From assembly GCA_945893145.1 (NCBI GenBank), contig CAMDDZ010000030.1:1-57731 (forward strand): 57,731 bases of DNA, given 5' to 3'. A program made the position numbers and the translations under genes. The stretch is from Rhodoplanes serenus. Lineage in GTDB: Bacteria; Pseudomonadota; Alphaproteobacteria; Rhizobiales; Xanthobacteraceae. Of this stretch, positions 8,677 through 17,842 are shown one piece after another (within the stretch, counting starts at the first letter, position 1; every line of letters starts with the position of its first letter). The notes under the pieces are model-generated. The model searched no databases, was not told the origin of the DNA, and saw only the letters and a program-made list of their open reading frames with translations.

Positions 8677-9510
8677 TCAATCGCCCTCGAACACCGGCTT
8701 CTGCTTGCCCGCGAACGCCCGGAAGGCGCGCGCAAAATCCTCGGTCTCCATGCAGAGCGCCTGCGCCACCGCCTCAGCCTCGATCGCCTGCTCGACCGAC
8801 ATGGCCCATTCCATCTCAAGCATCCGCTTGGTCATGGCGTTGGCGAAGGTCGGACCATTGGCGAGGTCGCTGGCGAGCTTTTGCGCTTCCGCGAGCACGG
8901 TCTCGGATGTGGCGAGCTTGTTGAAAAACCCGAACCGCTCCGCCTCCTCGCCGCCCATGCTGCGGCCGGTGAACAGCAGTTCGGCGGCGCGGCCCTGACC
9001 GATGATGCGCGGCAGGATCGCGCAAGCGCCCATGTCGCAGCCCGCAAGGCCTACGCGGTTGAACAGGAACGCGACCTTCGCGGCCGCGGTGCCAATCCGG
9101 ATGTCCGACGCCATGGCGATGATCGCGCCGGCGCCTGCACAGACGCCGTCGATTGCCGAAATGATCGGCTGCGGCGCTGTGCGCATCGCTTTCACCACGT
9201 CGCCCGTCATCTTGGTGAAGTCGAGTAGGTCCGCCGTCTTCATCTTGGTCAACGGTTCGATGATCTCGAACACGTCGCCGCCCGAGCAGAAGTTGCCGCC
9301 AGCGCCGGTCACCACAATGGCCTTCACACCCTTGTCCTTGGCGGCGGCGCGGAACAGATCGACGATCTCGGCATAGCTGTCGAAGGTCAGCGGATTTTTC
9401 TTGTCCGGCCGGTCGAGCGTGAGCGTTGCGACCTTGCCGCTCACCGCAAAGCGCACGTGGCGCGCCTTGTAGCCGGAAAGCGGCAGCGTAACCGGGTTGG
9501 CGGCGCTCAT
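8677..9510 (-). CDS. Enoyl-CoA hydratase/isomerase family protein
   Basis: A crotonase-fold protein of 277 aa. The first oxyanion-hole segment is [12 protein letters not shown] and the second is [20 protein letters not shown]. The Glu that acts as base in classical enoyl-CoA hydratase (in AGGGCELAM) is not present in AGAGAIIAM, and the second Glu region reads [16 protein letters not shown], with Asp rather than Glu nearby. It may therefore be an isomerase or a ring-opening hydrolase rather than a hydratase. It shares a 4-nt ATGA overlap with the MarR gene upstream and is 1 bp from the acyl-CoA dehydrogenase. Confidence 0.87.
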   Translation of the reverse strand: MSAANPVTLPLSGYKARHVRFAVSGKVATLTLDRPDKKNPLTFDSYAEIVDLFRAAAKDKGVKAIVVTGAGGNFCSGGDVFEIIEPLTKMKTADLLDFTKMTGDVVKAMRTAPQPIISAIDGVCAGAGAIIAMASDIRIGTAAAKVAFLFNRVGLAGCDMGACAILPRIIGQGRAAELLFTGRSMGGEEAERFGFFNKLATSETVLAEAQKLASDLANGPTFANAMTKRMLEMEWAMSVEQAIEAEAVAQALCMETEDFARAFRAFAGKQKPVFEGD

Positions 9511-10025
9511 GTCGCGGCTCCGTTCTTGGCGATCTTGCGCGCCGACGCCTTGGTCTTGGCCAGCAGCGGCATCAGCGCGTCGATGTCGGCCGGCGCTAAT
9601 CCTGCAAAAATGTCGCCCACCCAATTGGCGTTGTCGCGCGCCATGGTGCGGAAGAAGCGCCGGCCTTCCGGCGTCAGGCACACAATGTGCACCCGGCGGT
9701 CGGTCGGCGACGGCTGGCGTTTGATCAGGCCGTCGGTGACGAGCCGGTCCACCAGGCCGGTGATGTTACCGTTCGATACCATCATGCGCTGCGAGAGTTC
9801 GCCGAGCGTCATGCCGTTCGGAGTGCGATCAAGCTGCGCCAAGAGATCGAAGCGCGGCAGCGTGATGTTGAAATTGTCGCGCAGGCGGCGGCGGACTTCG
9901 TTTTCGATCAGCGTCGTGCAGGTGAGCAACCGCAGCCACAGCCGCAACTCGGTCTTGTGGTCGCCCGGGCGCTCAGAAACCTTGGTTTCGGCGTCGAGCG
10001 GAATGGTGGTGCGGTCGTCCATCAT
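9507..10025 (-). CDS. MarR-family transcriptional regulator
   Basis: A 172-aa winged-helix regulator. The DNA-binding region runs [16 protein letters not shown], then [21 protein letters not shown] (recognition helix) and a wing with [19 protein letters not shown], which is the MarR hallmark DxRxxxxxLT. It is encoded inside the operon, overlapping both neighbours by ATGA junctions. The likely operator is the palindrome at 10805-10835. MarR proteins of this sort usually release DNA on binding an aromatic CoA thioester or free acid, so a self-contained inducible circuit is expected here. Confidence 0.9.
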   Translation of the reverse strand: MMDDRTTIPLDAETKVSERPGDHKTELRLWLRLLTCTTLIENEVRRRLRDNFNITLPRFDLLAQLDRTPNGMTLGELSQRMMVSNGNITGLVDRLVTDGLIKRQPSPTDRRVHIVCLTPEGRRFFRTMARDNANWVGDIFAGLAPADIDALMPLLAKTKASARKIAKNGAAT

Positions 10026-10780
10026 GCGCCGTCCGCTCCAATCACCAGGGTCGCGCCGGTGGTCGCCGCCGCGGCTGGTGAGCAGAAATAAAGCACGGCT
10101 TCCGCGACCTCTTCGGGCCGCACCAGCCGGCCGACCGGAACCCTGGACGTGAAACGGGCGAGCGCATCCTCTTTGCTCGTTCCCCGTTCGACCAAACGAT
10201 CCAGTGGCCCGCGGATCAAATCGGTGTCCACGTAGCCGGGGCACACGGCGTTGACGGTGACGCCCGATCCCGCCGTCTCCAGCGCAACCGAACGCATCAA
10301 ACCGACCATGGCGTGCTTGGCCGTGGTGTAGGCCGACACGTTCGGCGAGGCACGAAGCCCCACGATCGAGGCAACCGCAACGATGCGGCCGAAGCCGCGC
10401 TCGATCATGCCCCCGAGCACGGCCTGCACCGGATGGATCATGCCGAGCACATGCACGTCGAACATGTCGCGAAATTGGCTTGGCGTCGTCTTGGCAAACG
10501 GCACCGCGATCGCGGTGCCGGCGTTGGCGATCAAGAGATCGAACGGACCGCGCGCGGCCGCCGCCTGCTTGACGCCGCTCTCGACGGCCTTGGCGTCGGT
10601 CACGTCGGCGACGATATAGCCCCTCGCCTCGCCCTTCGCGACCAAATCGGCCAGCGGCATCTCGCTGCGGCCCACCACGGTGACGCTCGCCCCGGCGTTG
10701 GCCAAAGCGGCTGCGATGGCGCGGCCGATGCCGCGTCCGCCGCCGGTGACCAGTGCGTGCCGTCCCTGCAAAGCCGCCAT
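10022..10780 (-). CDS. Short-chain dehydrogenase/reductase
   Basis: A Rossmann-fold SDR of 252 aa. It has the cofactor motif TGGGRGIG near residue 12, the NAG motif (LLIANAGTA) near 85, the catalytic Ser in VAVASIVG, and YTTAK (Tyr-X3-Lys) near 150. A late VTVNAVCPGYVDTDL is typical of the family. The start is ATG 10780 with AGAGG 7 nt upstream. It is the first gene of the minus-strand operon and likely serves as the 3-hydroxyacyl-CoA dehydrogenase step of the aminobenzoyl-CoA route; that role is inferred from context. Confidence 0.9.
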   Translation of the reverse strand: MAALQGRHALVTGGGRGIGRAIAAALANAGASVTVVGRSEMPLADLVAKGEARGYIVADVTDAKAVESGVKQAAAARGPFDLLIANAGTAIAVPFAKTTPSQFRDMFDVHVLGMIHPVQAVLGGMIERGFGRIVAVASIVGLRASPNVSAYTTAKHAMVGLMRSVALETAGSGVTVNAVCPGYVDTDLIRGPLDRLVERGTSKEDALARFTSRVPVGRLVRPEEVAEAVLYFCSPAAAATTGATLVIGADGA

Positions 10781-10804
10781 CAACAGGCCTCTTGTGCGGA
10801 AGAT

Positions 10805-10835
10805 ACTTTAAGCTTAAAATTTCTAAGCTTCAAGT
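10805..10835. promoter_or_regulatory. Palindromic operator between divergent CoA-pathway genes
   Basis: A 31-bp near-perfect inverted repeat: 13 of 15 pairs match, with half-sites ACTTTAAGCTTAAAA and TTCTAAGCTTCAAGT. A 12-bp perfect palindrome TTTAAGCTTAAA sits within it. It is an AT-rich island in GC-rich DNA, 25 bp upstream of the SDR start and 37 bp upstream of the monooxygenase start. Dimension and position fit a MarR dimer site controlling both directions. Assignment to the MarR protein is inferred. Confidence 0.75.
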
Positions 10836-10871
10836 ACCTCGCCGGGCGACGGCCCGACCGCGGAGGCAGGC

Positions 10872-13217
10872 ATGAAGGTTCACATCGTCGGCGGCGGCCC
10901 GGCCGGGCTCTACTTCGCCATTCTGATGAAGAAGGCGTGGCCGCAGACGCTCGTCACGGTGTTCGAGCGCAACAAGCCGGATGACACCTTCGGCTTCGGC
11001 GTGGTGTTTTCCGATCAGACGCTGGAGGCCTTTGAGTCCTACGATCGCGAAACCTATCGCCAGATCGTCGGCCACTTTGCCTATTGGGACGACATCGAGA
11101 TTCATTTCCGCGGCACCACGCATCGCATCGGCGGCAATGGCTTCTGCGGCACGTCACGCACAATGCTGTTGAAGATTCTCGGCCGGCGCGCGCATTCGCT
11201 CGGTATCGAAATCAAGTACCAGTCCGAAGCCGATCCGGCGAAGAGCACAATCCGCGGCGCCGATCTGGTGGTGGCGGCCGACGGCATCAACTCGCGCACC
11301 CGCGAGGCGTTCAAGGGCAAGTTCAAGCCGAGCATCGAGCTGCGGCCCAATTACTTCGCCTGGATGGGCTCGAAGCGGCCGATGGACGCCTTCAACTTCT
11401 TCTTCCGCGAGACGCCGCACGGGATTTTCATCGCGCACTGCTACCAGTACCAGCCCGGCAGCTCGACCTGGGTGATGGAAACCGATCCCGAGACGTTCCG
11501 GCGCGCCGGCCTCGACAAGCTCGACGAAGCTGCATCGGCGAAATTCCTCGAAGGTGTGTTCGCCAAGGAGCTCAACGGCCACTCGCTGACCACCAACCGC
11601 TCGCTCTGGCGCAACTTTCCGACCATCCGCTGCGAGCACTGGGTGGCCGACAATATGGTGCTGATCGGCGACGCCAAGGCGACCGCGCATTTCTCCATCG
11701 GCTCGGGGACGAAGCTCGCCATGGAGGATGCGATCGCGCTCTACGAAGCGTTCCGCGCCACTGGCGGGCGCGACGTCAAGGCGGCGCTCAAGCGTTTCGA
11801 GTCGCAGCGGCGCGACGAGGTGGAGAAGACACAGCACTCGGCTGACGTCTCGCTGGTGTGGTTCGAGCACGTCAAGCGGTTCTGGAACATGGACCCGACG
11901 CGCTTCGCCTTCGGGCTGATGACGCGCTCCAAGGCGATCACCTACGACAACCTCGCGCTGCGCGCGCCCGAGTTCGTGCGCGAGGCCGACAAGCTGGTGG
12001 CGCGCGAGGTCCATGAGCAGGGCTTCGATGTCGATACCGCAAAGCCGGTGCCGCCGATGTTCCAGCCGCTCCGCTTGCGCGGCATGACGATCGGCAATCG
12101 TGTCGTGGTGTCGCCGATGGATCAGTATTCGGCCGTCGATGGCGCACCGACCGACTGGCACGTGGTGCACTACGGCGCACGCGCGATCGGCGGCGCGGGC
12201 CTGATGTTCACCGAGATGACGTGTGTGTCCGAGGAGGCGCGCATCACCAAGGGCTGCGCCGGGATGTATGACGACGCGCAGGAGGCGGCCTGGAAGCGCA
12301 TCGTCGATTTCGTGCACGCCAACTCGCAGACCAAGTTCTGTCTCCAGCTCGGTCACGCCGGCCGCAAAGGCGCCACCAAGCTGATGTGGGACGGCATCGA
12401 TCAACCGTTGCCCGAAGGCGCCTGGCCGGTAATCTCCGCCTCGCCGCTCCCCTACTTCCCGCACAGCCAGGTGCCGCGCGAGATGACGCGCGCCGACATG
12501 GATCGCGTCATCGCGGATTTCGTCCGGGCGGTGCAACGCGGCGGGCGTGCGGGCTTCGACATGGTCGAGCTGCACGCGGCGCACGGCTATCTGATCGCAA
12601 GCTTTATCTCGCCGCTCACCAACACGCGCCAGGACGAATACGGCGGCTCGCTCGAAAATCGCATGCGCTTTCCGCTCGAAGTGTTCCGCGCCATGCGCAA
12701 GGCTTGGCCGGACGACAAACCGATGTCGGTGCGTATTTCCGCGACCGACTGGGCCGAGGGCGGGCTAACGGCTGAGGATTCGGTCGAGGTGGCGCGGCTG
12801 TTCGCGCAAGCCGGCTGCGACCTGATCGACGTTTCGACCGGCCAGACCGTCGCCGACGCCGAGCCGGTGTATGGCCGCATGTTCCAGACGCCGTTCTCCG
12901 ATCAGATCCGCAACGACGCGGGCCTCGCGACCATGTGCGTCGGCGCCATCACCACCGCCGATCAGGTCAACACCATCGTGGCGGCGGGCCGCGCCGACTT
13001 GGTGGCGCTGGCCCGGCCGCACCTGGTCGACCCGGCCTTCACGATCAAGGCCGCGGCCTGGTACGGCGCCAAGGCGGTCGGCTGCCCGCCGCAATATCTC
13101 GCCGGCCGCGATCAGCTGTTCCGCAACAGCGCCCGCGACCGCGAAGAACTGACCGAGCTGAAGCTCAAGGCCAAGCCCAAAGGCCACGCCACGACGTGGA
13201 AGCAGGCGGCGGAATAG
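10872..13217 (+). CDS. abmA: 2-aminobenzoyl-CoA (or salicylyl-CoA) monooxygenase/reductase, two-domain
   Basis: A 781-aa fusion. Residues 1-380 form an FAD hydroxylase ([15 protein letters not shown] at the start; [17 protein letters not shown] near 270). Residues 395-781 form an Old-Yellow-Enzyme-like reductase ([20 protein letters not shown], then [10 protein letters not shown] and [19 protein letters not shown]). This domain order and length match the 2-aminobenzoyl-CoA monooxygenase/reductase known from Azoarcus evansii, which hydroxylates and partly reduces the ring of the CoA thioester without ring-cleaving dioxygenation. Homologues are often labelled salicylyl-CoA 5-hydroxylase/oxidoreductase. 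It is divergent from its pathway partners across the operator. Confidence 0.9.
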   Translation: MKVHIVGGGPAGLYFAILMKKAWPQTLVTVFERNKPDDTFGFGVVFSDQTLEAFESYDRETYRQIVGHFAYWDDIEIHFRGTTHRIGGNGFCGTSRTMLLKILGRRAHSLGIEIKYQSEADPAKSTIRGADLVVAADGINSRTREAFKGKFKPSIELRPNYFAWMGSKRPMDAFNFFFRETPHGIFIAHCYQYQPGSSTWVMETDPETFRRAGLDKLDEAASAKFLEGVFAKELNGHSLTTNRSLWRNFPTIRCEHWVADNMVLIGDAKATAHFSIGSGTKLAMEDAIALYEAFRATGGRDVKAALKRFESQRRDEVEKTQHSADVSLVWFEHVKRFWNMDPTRFAFGLMTRSKAITYDNLALRAPEFVREADKLVAREVHEQGFDVDTAKPVPPMFQPLRLRGMTIGNRVVVSPMDQYSAVDGAPTDWHVVHYGARAIGGAGLMFTEMTCVSEEARITKGCAGMYDDAQEAAWKRIVDFVHANSQTKFCLQLGHAGRKGATKLMWDGIDQPLPEGAWPVISASPLPYFPHSQVPREMTRADMDRVIADFVRAVQRGGRAGFDMVELHAAHGYLIASFISPLTNTRQDEYGGSLENRMRFPLEVFRAMRKAWPDDKPMSVRISATDWAEGGLTAEDSVEVARLFAQAGCDLIDVSTGQTVADAEPVYGRMFQTPFSDQIRNDAGLATMCVGAITTADQVNTIVAAGRADLVALARPHLVDPAFTIKAAAWYGAKAVGCPPQYLAGRDQLFRNSARDREELTELKLKAKPKGHATTWKQAAE

Positions 13218-13320
13218 CGCAATCGCTGGCTTGGAAGGCATCGCCGGGAAACGGTTGGCGCTTGGCTCAAATCGGGCTATTGAAGGCCCGCGCCGGGCGG
13301 CCCAAGCCCGGCATCCCTGG

Positions 13321-13394
13321 TGGGGGATCGTCCAATGGTAGGACACAAGACTCTGACTCTTGGTATCTAGGTTCGAATCCTAGTCCCCCAGCCA
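13321..13394 (+). tRNA. tRNA-Gln (anticodon CTG)
   Basis: Full cloverleaf with encoded CCA. The acceptor stem TGGGGGA (13321-13327) pairs with TCCCCCA. The D-stem is GTCC/GGAC, the anticodon stem CAAGA/TCTTG with loop CTCTGAC (anticodon CTG at 13353-13355), and the T-stem CTAGG/CCTAG with loop TTCGAAT. The U1-A72 pair and discriminator G73 are Gln identity elements. No duplicated 3' end, the usual sign of island integration, was noticed nearby. Confidence 0.96.
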
Positions 13395-13484
13395 ACCGGA
13401 TCTCGCTCGACTGTCCGCACATTGACGCCCGCCCATCCGCGCGATTGAGTGCGCGCAACGCTTTTCCGCGACGGGACACTACTT

Positions 13485-14519
13485 ATGAAAGCGATGCTGC
13501 TGCGCGGGCCGAACCTGCCGTTCGAGCCGGTCACGCTGCCCGATCCGGTCGCCGGGCCGGGGGAGGCCGTGGCGCGCGTCATCACCTGCGGGTCGGGGCT
13601 CACCATCCAGCACGTCAAAGCGGGACGCCGGAAGGTCCAGTTTCCACGCATCATCGGTCATGAGATCGCCGGCGAGATCGTCGCGGTCGGTCCCGGCACG
13701 GCCGGGCTGAAGGTGGGCGATCCGGTCACCACCTATTTCTATTTGAACTGCGGGCACTGCCGCTGGTGCCTGGAGAATCTCGAGCCGCTGTGCACCGACA
13801 CGCGCGGCCAGGTCGGCCTCGATTGCGACGGCGCCTATGCGGAATACATCAAGCTGCCGGCGCAGAATTTCATCAGGCTGCCGGACGAGCTCGACTATAA
13901 GAAACATCCGGCCGAAATCGGCGTCATCACCGATGCGCTGGCGACGCCGCTGAAGGTGCTCCGCCGGGCGCGCATCAAGGCGGGCGAGACGGTCGCGGTG
14001 CTGGGCGCCGGCGGCGGGCTCGGCATCCACCAGCTCATGATGGCGAAATGGGCGAAGGCGCGCGTGATCGCGGTCGATACCGCAGCCAATAAATTCGAAG
14101 CCTGCCGCAAGGCCGGCGCCGACGAGGTGGTCGATGCCAGCGCTGGCCGCGTCGCAGAGCAGCTTTTGGAATTGACCAAGGGCAACGGCGTCGACGTGGT
14201 GGTCGATTACGTGTCGAAAACCTCGACGCTCGAAGCCGGCTGCAAGGCGCTCGGCCGCCACGGCCGCCTGGTGACGCTCGGGGGCTCAGGCCAGCCGTTC
14301 CAGGTTTCCGCCGCCGACCTCCTCAACAAAGAGCAGGACGTGCTGGGCAGCCGCTACGTCACCCGGGCCGAGGTTCTGGAGGCGCTCGAAATCGTCGCTC
14401 GCGGCGAGGTGTTTCCGCTGGTGACGGTGGTGCGCCCCTTAGCCGAGGCCGAGGCCGTCCACGCCCTGGTCGAACGCGGCGAGGTCACGGGCCGCGCGGC
14501 ATTGCGCGTCGCGCTGTGA
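13485..14519 (+). CDS. Zinc-dependent alcohol dehydrogenase (MDR superfamily)
   Basis: A 344-aa medium-chain dehydrogenase. Catalytic zinc ligands are likely Cys in VITCGSG and His-Glu in GHEIAGEIVAVGPG. The structural zinc motif CGHCRWCLENLEPLC is intact. The cofactor motif is VLGAGGGLGIHQ near residue 180. The start is ATG 13485 (MKAMLLRG); the GTG further upstream adds no family sequence. It is the first gene of a seven-gene plus-strand set, 18 bp before the ThDP enzyme, so it may act on the aldehyde or alcohol formed by that decarboxylase. The substrate cannot be read from sequence. Confidence 0.88.
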   Translation: MKAMLLRGPNLPFEPVTLPDPVAGPGEAVARVITCGSGLTIQHVKAGRRKVQFPRIIGHEIAGEIVAVGPGTAGLKVGDPVTTYFYLNCGHCRWCLENLEPLCTDTRGQVGLDCDGAYAEYIKLPAQNFIRLPDELDYKKHPAEIGVITDALATPLKVLRRARIKAGETVAVLGAGGGLGIHQLMMAKWAKARVIAVDTAANKFEACRKAGADEVVDASAGRVAEQLLELTKGNGVDVVVDYVSKTSTLEAGCKALGRHGRLVTLGGSGQPFQVSAADLLNKEQDVLGSRYVTRAEVLEALEIVARGEVFPLVTVVRPLAEAEAVHALVERGEVTGRAALRVAL

Positions 14520-14537
14520 TTGATAAAACGGCTCGCC

Positions 14538-16139
14538 ATGAATAACGCCGATCTCATCGTCGCCACCCTGAAGGCCGCCGGCATCACGCGCGGCTTCGGC
14601 ATCCCAAGCGGCAACGTGCTGCCGCTGATGGAGGCGATGCGCAAGGGCGGCATCGATTTCGTGCTGACCGCGCACGAGGGCTCGGCCGGTTTCGCGGCTG
14701 ACGTCACCGGCCGCATGACCAAGGCGCCCGGGCTTTGCATTGCGACGCTGGGCCCCGGCGCCACGAACCTCACGACCGGCGTCGGTAACGCCTGGCTCGA
14801 CCGCTCGCCGATGATCGCGATCACCTGCAACCTGAACACCGATCAGCTCGGCCGCCGCATCCAGATGTGGATCGACCATCACGCGCTGTTCAAGCCGATC
14901 ACCAAGGCGTCGTTCCGTTTGGAGAAGGGCAAGATCGCCGAGACCGTGAAGGAGGCCGTTCGGTTGGCCATGAGCGAGCCGCGCGGACCGGTGCATCTCG
15001 ATCTGCCGGAGGACGTGGCGCTGGCGCCTGTCAAAGGCGACACAGCCGCCATGAAGGCATTGTCGAAGCTGTTGGCCCCGACCGACGGCGCGGTCGCGAA
15101 AGCCGCCGAATTGATCGTCAAAGCCAAGCGCCCGATCGCGGTCATCGGTTCGTCCGCCATGCGCATGGCGAAGCCCGCGCTGCTGCTGCAGACGATCGAG
15201 CGCCACAACCTGCCCTTTGCCACCACCACCATGGCCAAGGGCATGGTCGACGAGGATCACCCGCTCTCGATCGGTGTGATCGAGCGGTCCTGCCGGCAAA
15301 TCCAACGAAAGCTGCTGCGCTCGGCCGACCTGATTGTGGGGCTCGGCTACGACACGGTCGAGGTGGAGTACGAGGCCTGGATCGGCGACGTGCCGCTGCT
15401 GCAGATCGATATCGATCCGGTCGATGTCGCGCCTTCGGTCAACGTCGCGCACCAGGTGACCGGCGACCTCGACGCCGCGCTGACGAAGCTCTCAGCCCTC
15501 CCCGCCAGCCAGAATTCGTGGACACAGGATGCACTCGCAGCGCACCGGACTGCGTTTCATGCGGCACTGCGCCCTTCGACCAACAGTTTCTCGGCCCATG
15601 CCGCGATCGATGCGGTGCGGCGGGCGCTGCCGCGCGAGGGGCTGTTGTCCTTCGACGTCGGCGCGCACACCCATCAGATTGCGAGCCAGTGGACGGCGCA
15701 TGCGCCGAAGACGTTCCACATCACCAACGGCTGGTCGTCGATGGGCTTCGGCCTGCCGGGCGCCATCGCGGCGAAGTTGGCGCGGCCAGACCTGCCGGTG
15801 GTCTGCATGCTGGGCGACGGCTGCTTCCAGATGACCTGCGGCGAGGTTGCGGTGGCGAAGCGCCTGGGTATCACGCTGCCCATCGTGGTGCTCGACGACA
15901 AATGGCTCGCGCTCATTAAAGTGAAGCAGATCCGGCGTCAGTTCCCGCTTTACGGCACCGAGCTGCAATCGGAGGAATACACCGAGCCACCGCAGCACTA
16001 TTTCGGCGTGCCGGCCGTGGGTGTTCGCAGCGCCGAGGCGCTCGAAGCCGCGGTCAAGAAGGCGCTCGCCGCCAAGGGCCCGACCGTGATCGAGGCGGTG
16101 GTCGATTCCGACCATTACGTGGACACGGTTTACGACTAG
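14538..16139 (+). CDS. Thiamine pyrophosphate-dependent enzyme, acetolactate synthase/decarboxylase-like
   Basis: A cytosolic 533-aa ThDP enzyme with three domains. The N-terminal pyrimidine domain has the activating Glu in TAHEGSAGFAADVTGR, followed by a GPGATNLTTGVGNAWLDRSP segment. The central domain spans about 190-320. The C-terminal diphosphate motif begins with LGDGCF near 430. Its usual closing Asn pair is replaced by Asp-Asp (VVLDDKWLALI), a modest departure from the canonical GDG-X(26)-NN. The start ATG 14538 is preferred over the upstream TTG. Overall it resembles decarboxylases of 2-oxo acids more than true acetolactate synthase. It is 70 bp upstream of the VOC gene. Confidence 0.85.
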   Translation: MNNADLIVATLKAAGITRGFGIPSGNVLPLMEAMRKGGIDFVLTAHEGSAGFAADVTGRMTKAPGLCIATLGPGATNLTTGVGNAWLDRSPMIAITCNLNTDQLGRRIQMWIDHHALFKPITKASFRLEKGKIAETVKEAVRLAMSEPRGPVHLDLPEDVALAPVKGDTAAMKALSKLLAPTDGAVAKAAELIVKAKRPIAVIGSSAMRMAKPALLLQTIERHNLPFATTTMAKGMVDEDHPLSIGVIERSCRQIQRKLLRSADLIVGLGYDTVEVEYEAWIGDVPLLQIDIDPVDVAPSVNVAHQVTGDLDAALTKLSALPASQNSWTQDALAAHRTAFHAALRPSTNSFSAHAAIDAVRRALPREGLLSFDVGAHTHQIASQWTAHAPKTFHITNGWSSMGFGLPGAIAAKLARPDLPVVCMLGDGCFQMTCGEVAVAKRLGITLPIVVLDDKWLALIKVKQIRRQFPLYGTELQSEEYTEPPQHYFGVPAVGVRSAEALEAAVKKALAAKGPTVIEAVVDSDHYVDTVYD

Positions 16140-16209
16140 CCCGGTTGCGCAAACGGCTCATTCGCCGCATCATTCGGGCCAACACCAGCAAACGCAACAA
16201 GAGGTTCCC

Positions 16210-16611
16210 ATGGCTAGCAAGCTCCGGCACATCGCGGTCATCGTCGAAGACCCGGAGGCTTCCGCAAAGTTCTTCGAGGAGGCCTTCGACATGAAGCGCG
16301 CCGGCACGGCACGCCGCGGTATCTACATGTCAGACGGCATCTTCAACGTCGCGCTGCTGAAGAAGGAGACGCCGGACGAGAAGCTCGGCCTCTATCACTT
16401 CGGCATGTGGGTCGATGACCTCGACGACGCCGAGAAGAAGGTGGTTGATGCCGGCGGCAAATACCTGGCGGGCCGCCCAACCTCGGCGAAGTCGTTCTAC
16501 GAGGCGAAGTACCAGTCGCCCACCGGCCTGGTTTTCGACCTCACCCACACCGGCTGGGCCGGCGCCGTGAAGGACGTCATCCCCGTCAAGGAACCCGCGC
16601 CAGCGAAGTGA
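16210..16611 (+). CDS. VOC-family (glyoxalase/dioxygenase-like) protein
   Basis: A 133-aa single-subunit vicinal-oxygen-chelate protein. It opens with LRHIAVIVEDPEASAKFFEE, where the His is the usual first metal ligand, and has a second beta-alpha-beta module with YHFGMWVDDLDDAEKKV and SPTGLVFDLTH. An AGAGG ribosome-binding site lies before the ATG. Members may be lyases, isomerases, epimerases or extradiol-type dioxygenases; the operon setting with an FAD hydroxylase makes a ring-processing or detoxifying role plausible, but no specific one is supported. Confidence 0.82.
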   Translation: MASKLRHIAVIVEDPEASAKFFEEAFDMKRAGTARRGIYMSDGIFNVALLKKETPDEKLGLYHFGMWVDDLDDAEKKVVDAGGKYLAGRPTSAKSFYEAKYQSPTGLVFDLTHTGWAGAVKDVIPVKEPAPAK

Positions 16612-16621
16612 CCGCGCCGGC

Positions 16622-17842
16622 ATGGCGGGACCGCCGAACTCCGTGATCGTGGTGGGTGCGGGCCCGGTCGGCCTGTGCCTCGCGCTTGCGCTCGCCCAGC
16701 GCGAGGTGACGGTCACGCTGGTCGAGCAGCTTTCCGATGAGAATTTCCTCGATCAGGTGCCGCGCGCCGGATCGAACCATCCGGCGACGCTCGAGCTGTT
16801 CGATCAGATCGGCCTCTACGACAAGCTCGAGCCGCGCGGCATCGTCGCGCCCAAGTTCCACTACTGGGACCGGCAAGAGGGCAAGCTGATCGCCGAGTTC
16901 GATCACGCGCTGCTGAAAGATGACACGCGCTTTCCGTTCGTGCTGCAATGCGAGCGCATCAAGATCATCGAAGAGGCGCTGAAGCTGGCGAAGGCGCATC
17001 CGCTGATCGACGTCAGGATGGCGACGACGCTCAACTCGATCGAGCAGAACACCGACGGCGTGCGCGCACATGTCACCAACGCGGACGACGAGGCCGAGGT
17101 TCTGGCGGGCCGTTACATCGTGAGCGCCGAGGGCGCCCGCAGTATCGTGCGCAAGGACATCGGCGTCGAGTTCGAGGGCTTCACCTATCCGGAGCGCACT
17201 CTCAACATCGAAGTCGCTTACGATTTCCGCCAGCACGGCTACACTGAGCGCAACTACATCTCCGATCCGGTCGAATACTCCAATCTGTTCCACTGGAAGG
17301 GCCCGCCGGACCGCTGGCGCATCCACTTCCCGACCGACCCGAACGAGGACGAGACGGCGCTGACGCGGCCGGAGGCCATGCAGGCACGGCTCAAGCGCTT
17401 CCTGCCGCTCGATCGCGACTTCGACATCAAGGGCTGCAATCTCTATGCGGTGCATCAGCGGGTGGCGAAGCAGTTCCGTGCCGGCCGGGCGATCCTCGCG
17501 GGCGACGCCGCGCACGTGAACAGCCCGATCGGCGGCATGGGCCTCAACAGCGGTGTGCATGACGCCTTCAATCTCGCCGATAAGCTGGCCCGCATCCTGC
17601 ATAACCAAGCAGATGAACAGGAACTGGACCGTTATGAGCGCCAGCGCCGCTACATCGCGGTCAAGCACACTCAAGCGCAGACCATTCGCAACAAACGCCT
17701 GCTGGAAGAGCGCGACCCAACGGTGCGCCAGCGCAACCACGACGAACTGCGCCGCTCGGCGGAAAACCCCGAGCTGGCGCGGAAGTTTCTGCTGCGCACA
17801 TCGTTGATCGAGAGCCTTCGGGAAGCGGAGCAGATTCCATGA
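16622..17842 (+). CDS. FAD-dependent aromatic-ring monooxygenase
   Basis: A 406-aa class A flavin monooxygenase, p-hydroxybenzoate-hydroxylase fold. The nucleotide-binding motif VIVVGAGPVGLCLALAL is at the N-terminus, and the second flavin motif LAGDAAHVNSPIGGMGLNSG is near residue 295. An internal DG-like stretch (SAEGARSIVRKDIG) near 165 completes the set. These enzymes use NAD(P)H and O2 to hydroxylate phenolic rings. It starts 10 bp after the VOC gene and overlaps the Bug-type gene by ATGA, so it is in the same transcript. It is shorter than MhpA-type enzymes, which carry an extra C-terminal domain. Confidence 0.88.
   Translation: MAGPPNSVIVVGAGPVGLCLALALAQREVTVTLVEQLSDENFLDQVPRAGSNHPATLELFDQIGLYDKLEPRGIVAPKFHYWDRQEGKLIAEFDHALLKDDTRFPFVLQCERIKIIEEALKLAKAHPLIDVRMATTLNSIEQNTDGVRAHVTNADDEAEVLAGRYIVSAEGARSIVRKDIGVEFEGFTYPERTLNIEVAYDFRQHGYTERNYISDPVEYSNLFHWKGPPDRWRIHFPTDPNEDETALTRPEAMQARLKRFLPLDRDFDIKGCNLYAVHQRVAKQFRAGRAILAGDAAHVNSPIGGMGLNSGVHDAFNLADKLARILHNQADEQELDRYERQRRYIAVKHTQAQTIRNKRLLEERDPTVRQRNHDELRRSAENPELARKFLLRTSLIESLREAEQIP

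Noticed and set aside
13321..13394. tRNA-Gln as an integration site for the 13.5-19.7 kb operon
   Set aside because: No duplicated tRNA end, integrase or plasmid gene was seen within the following genes.
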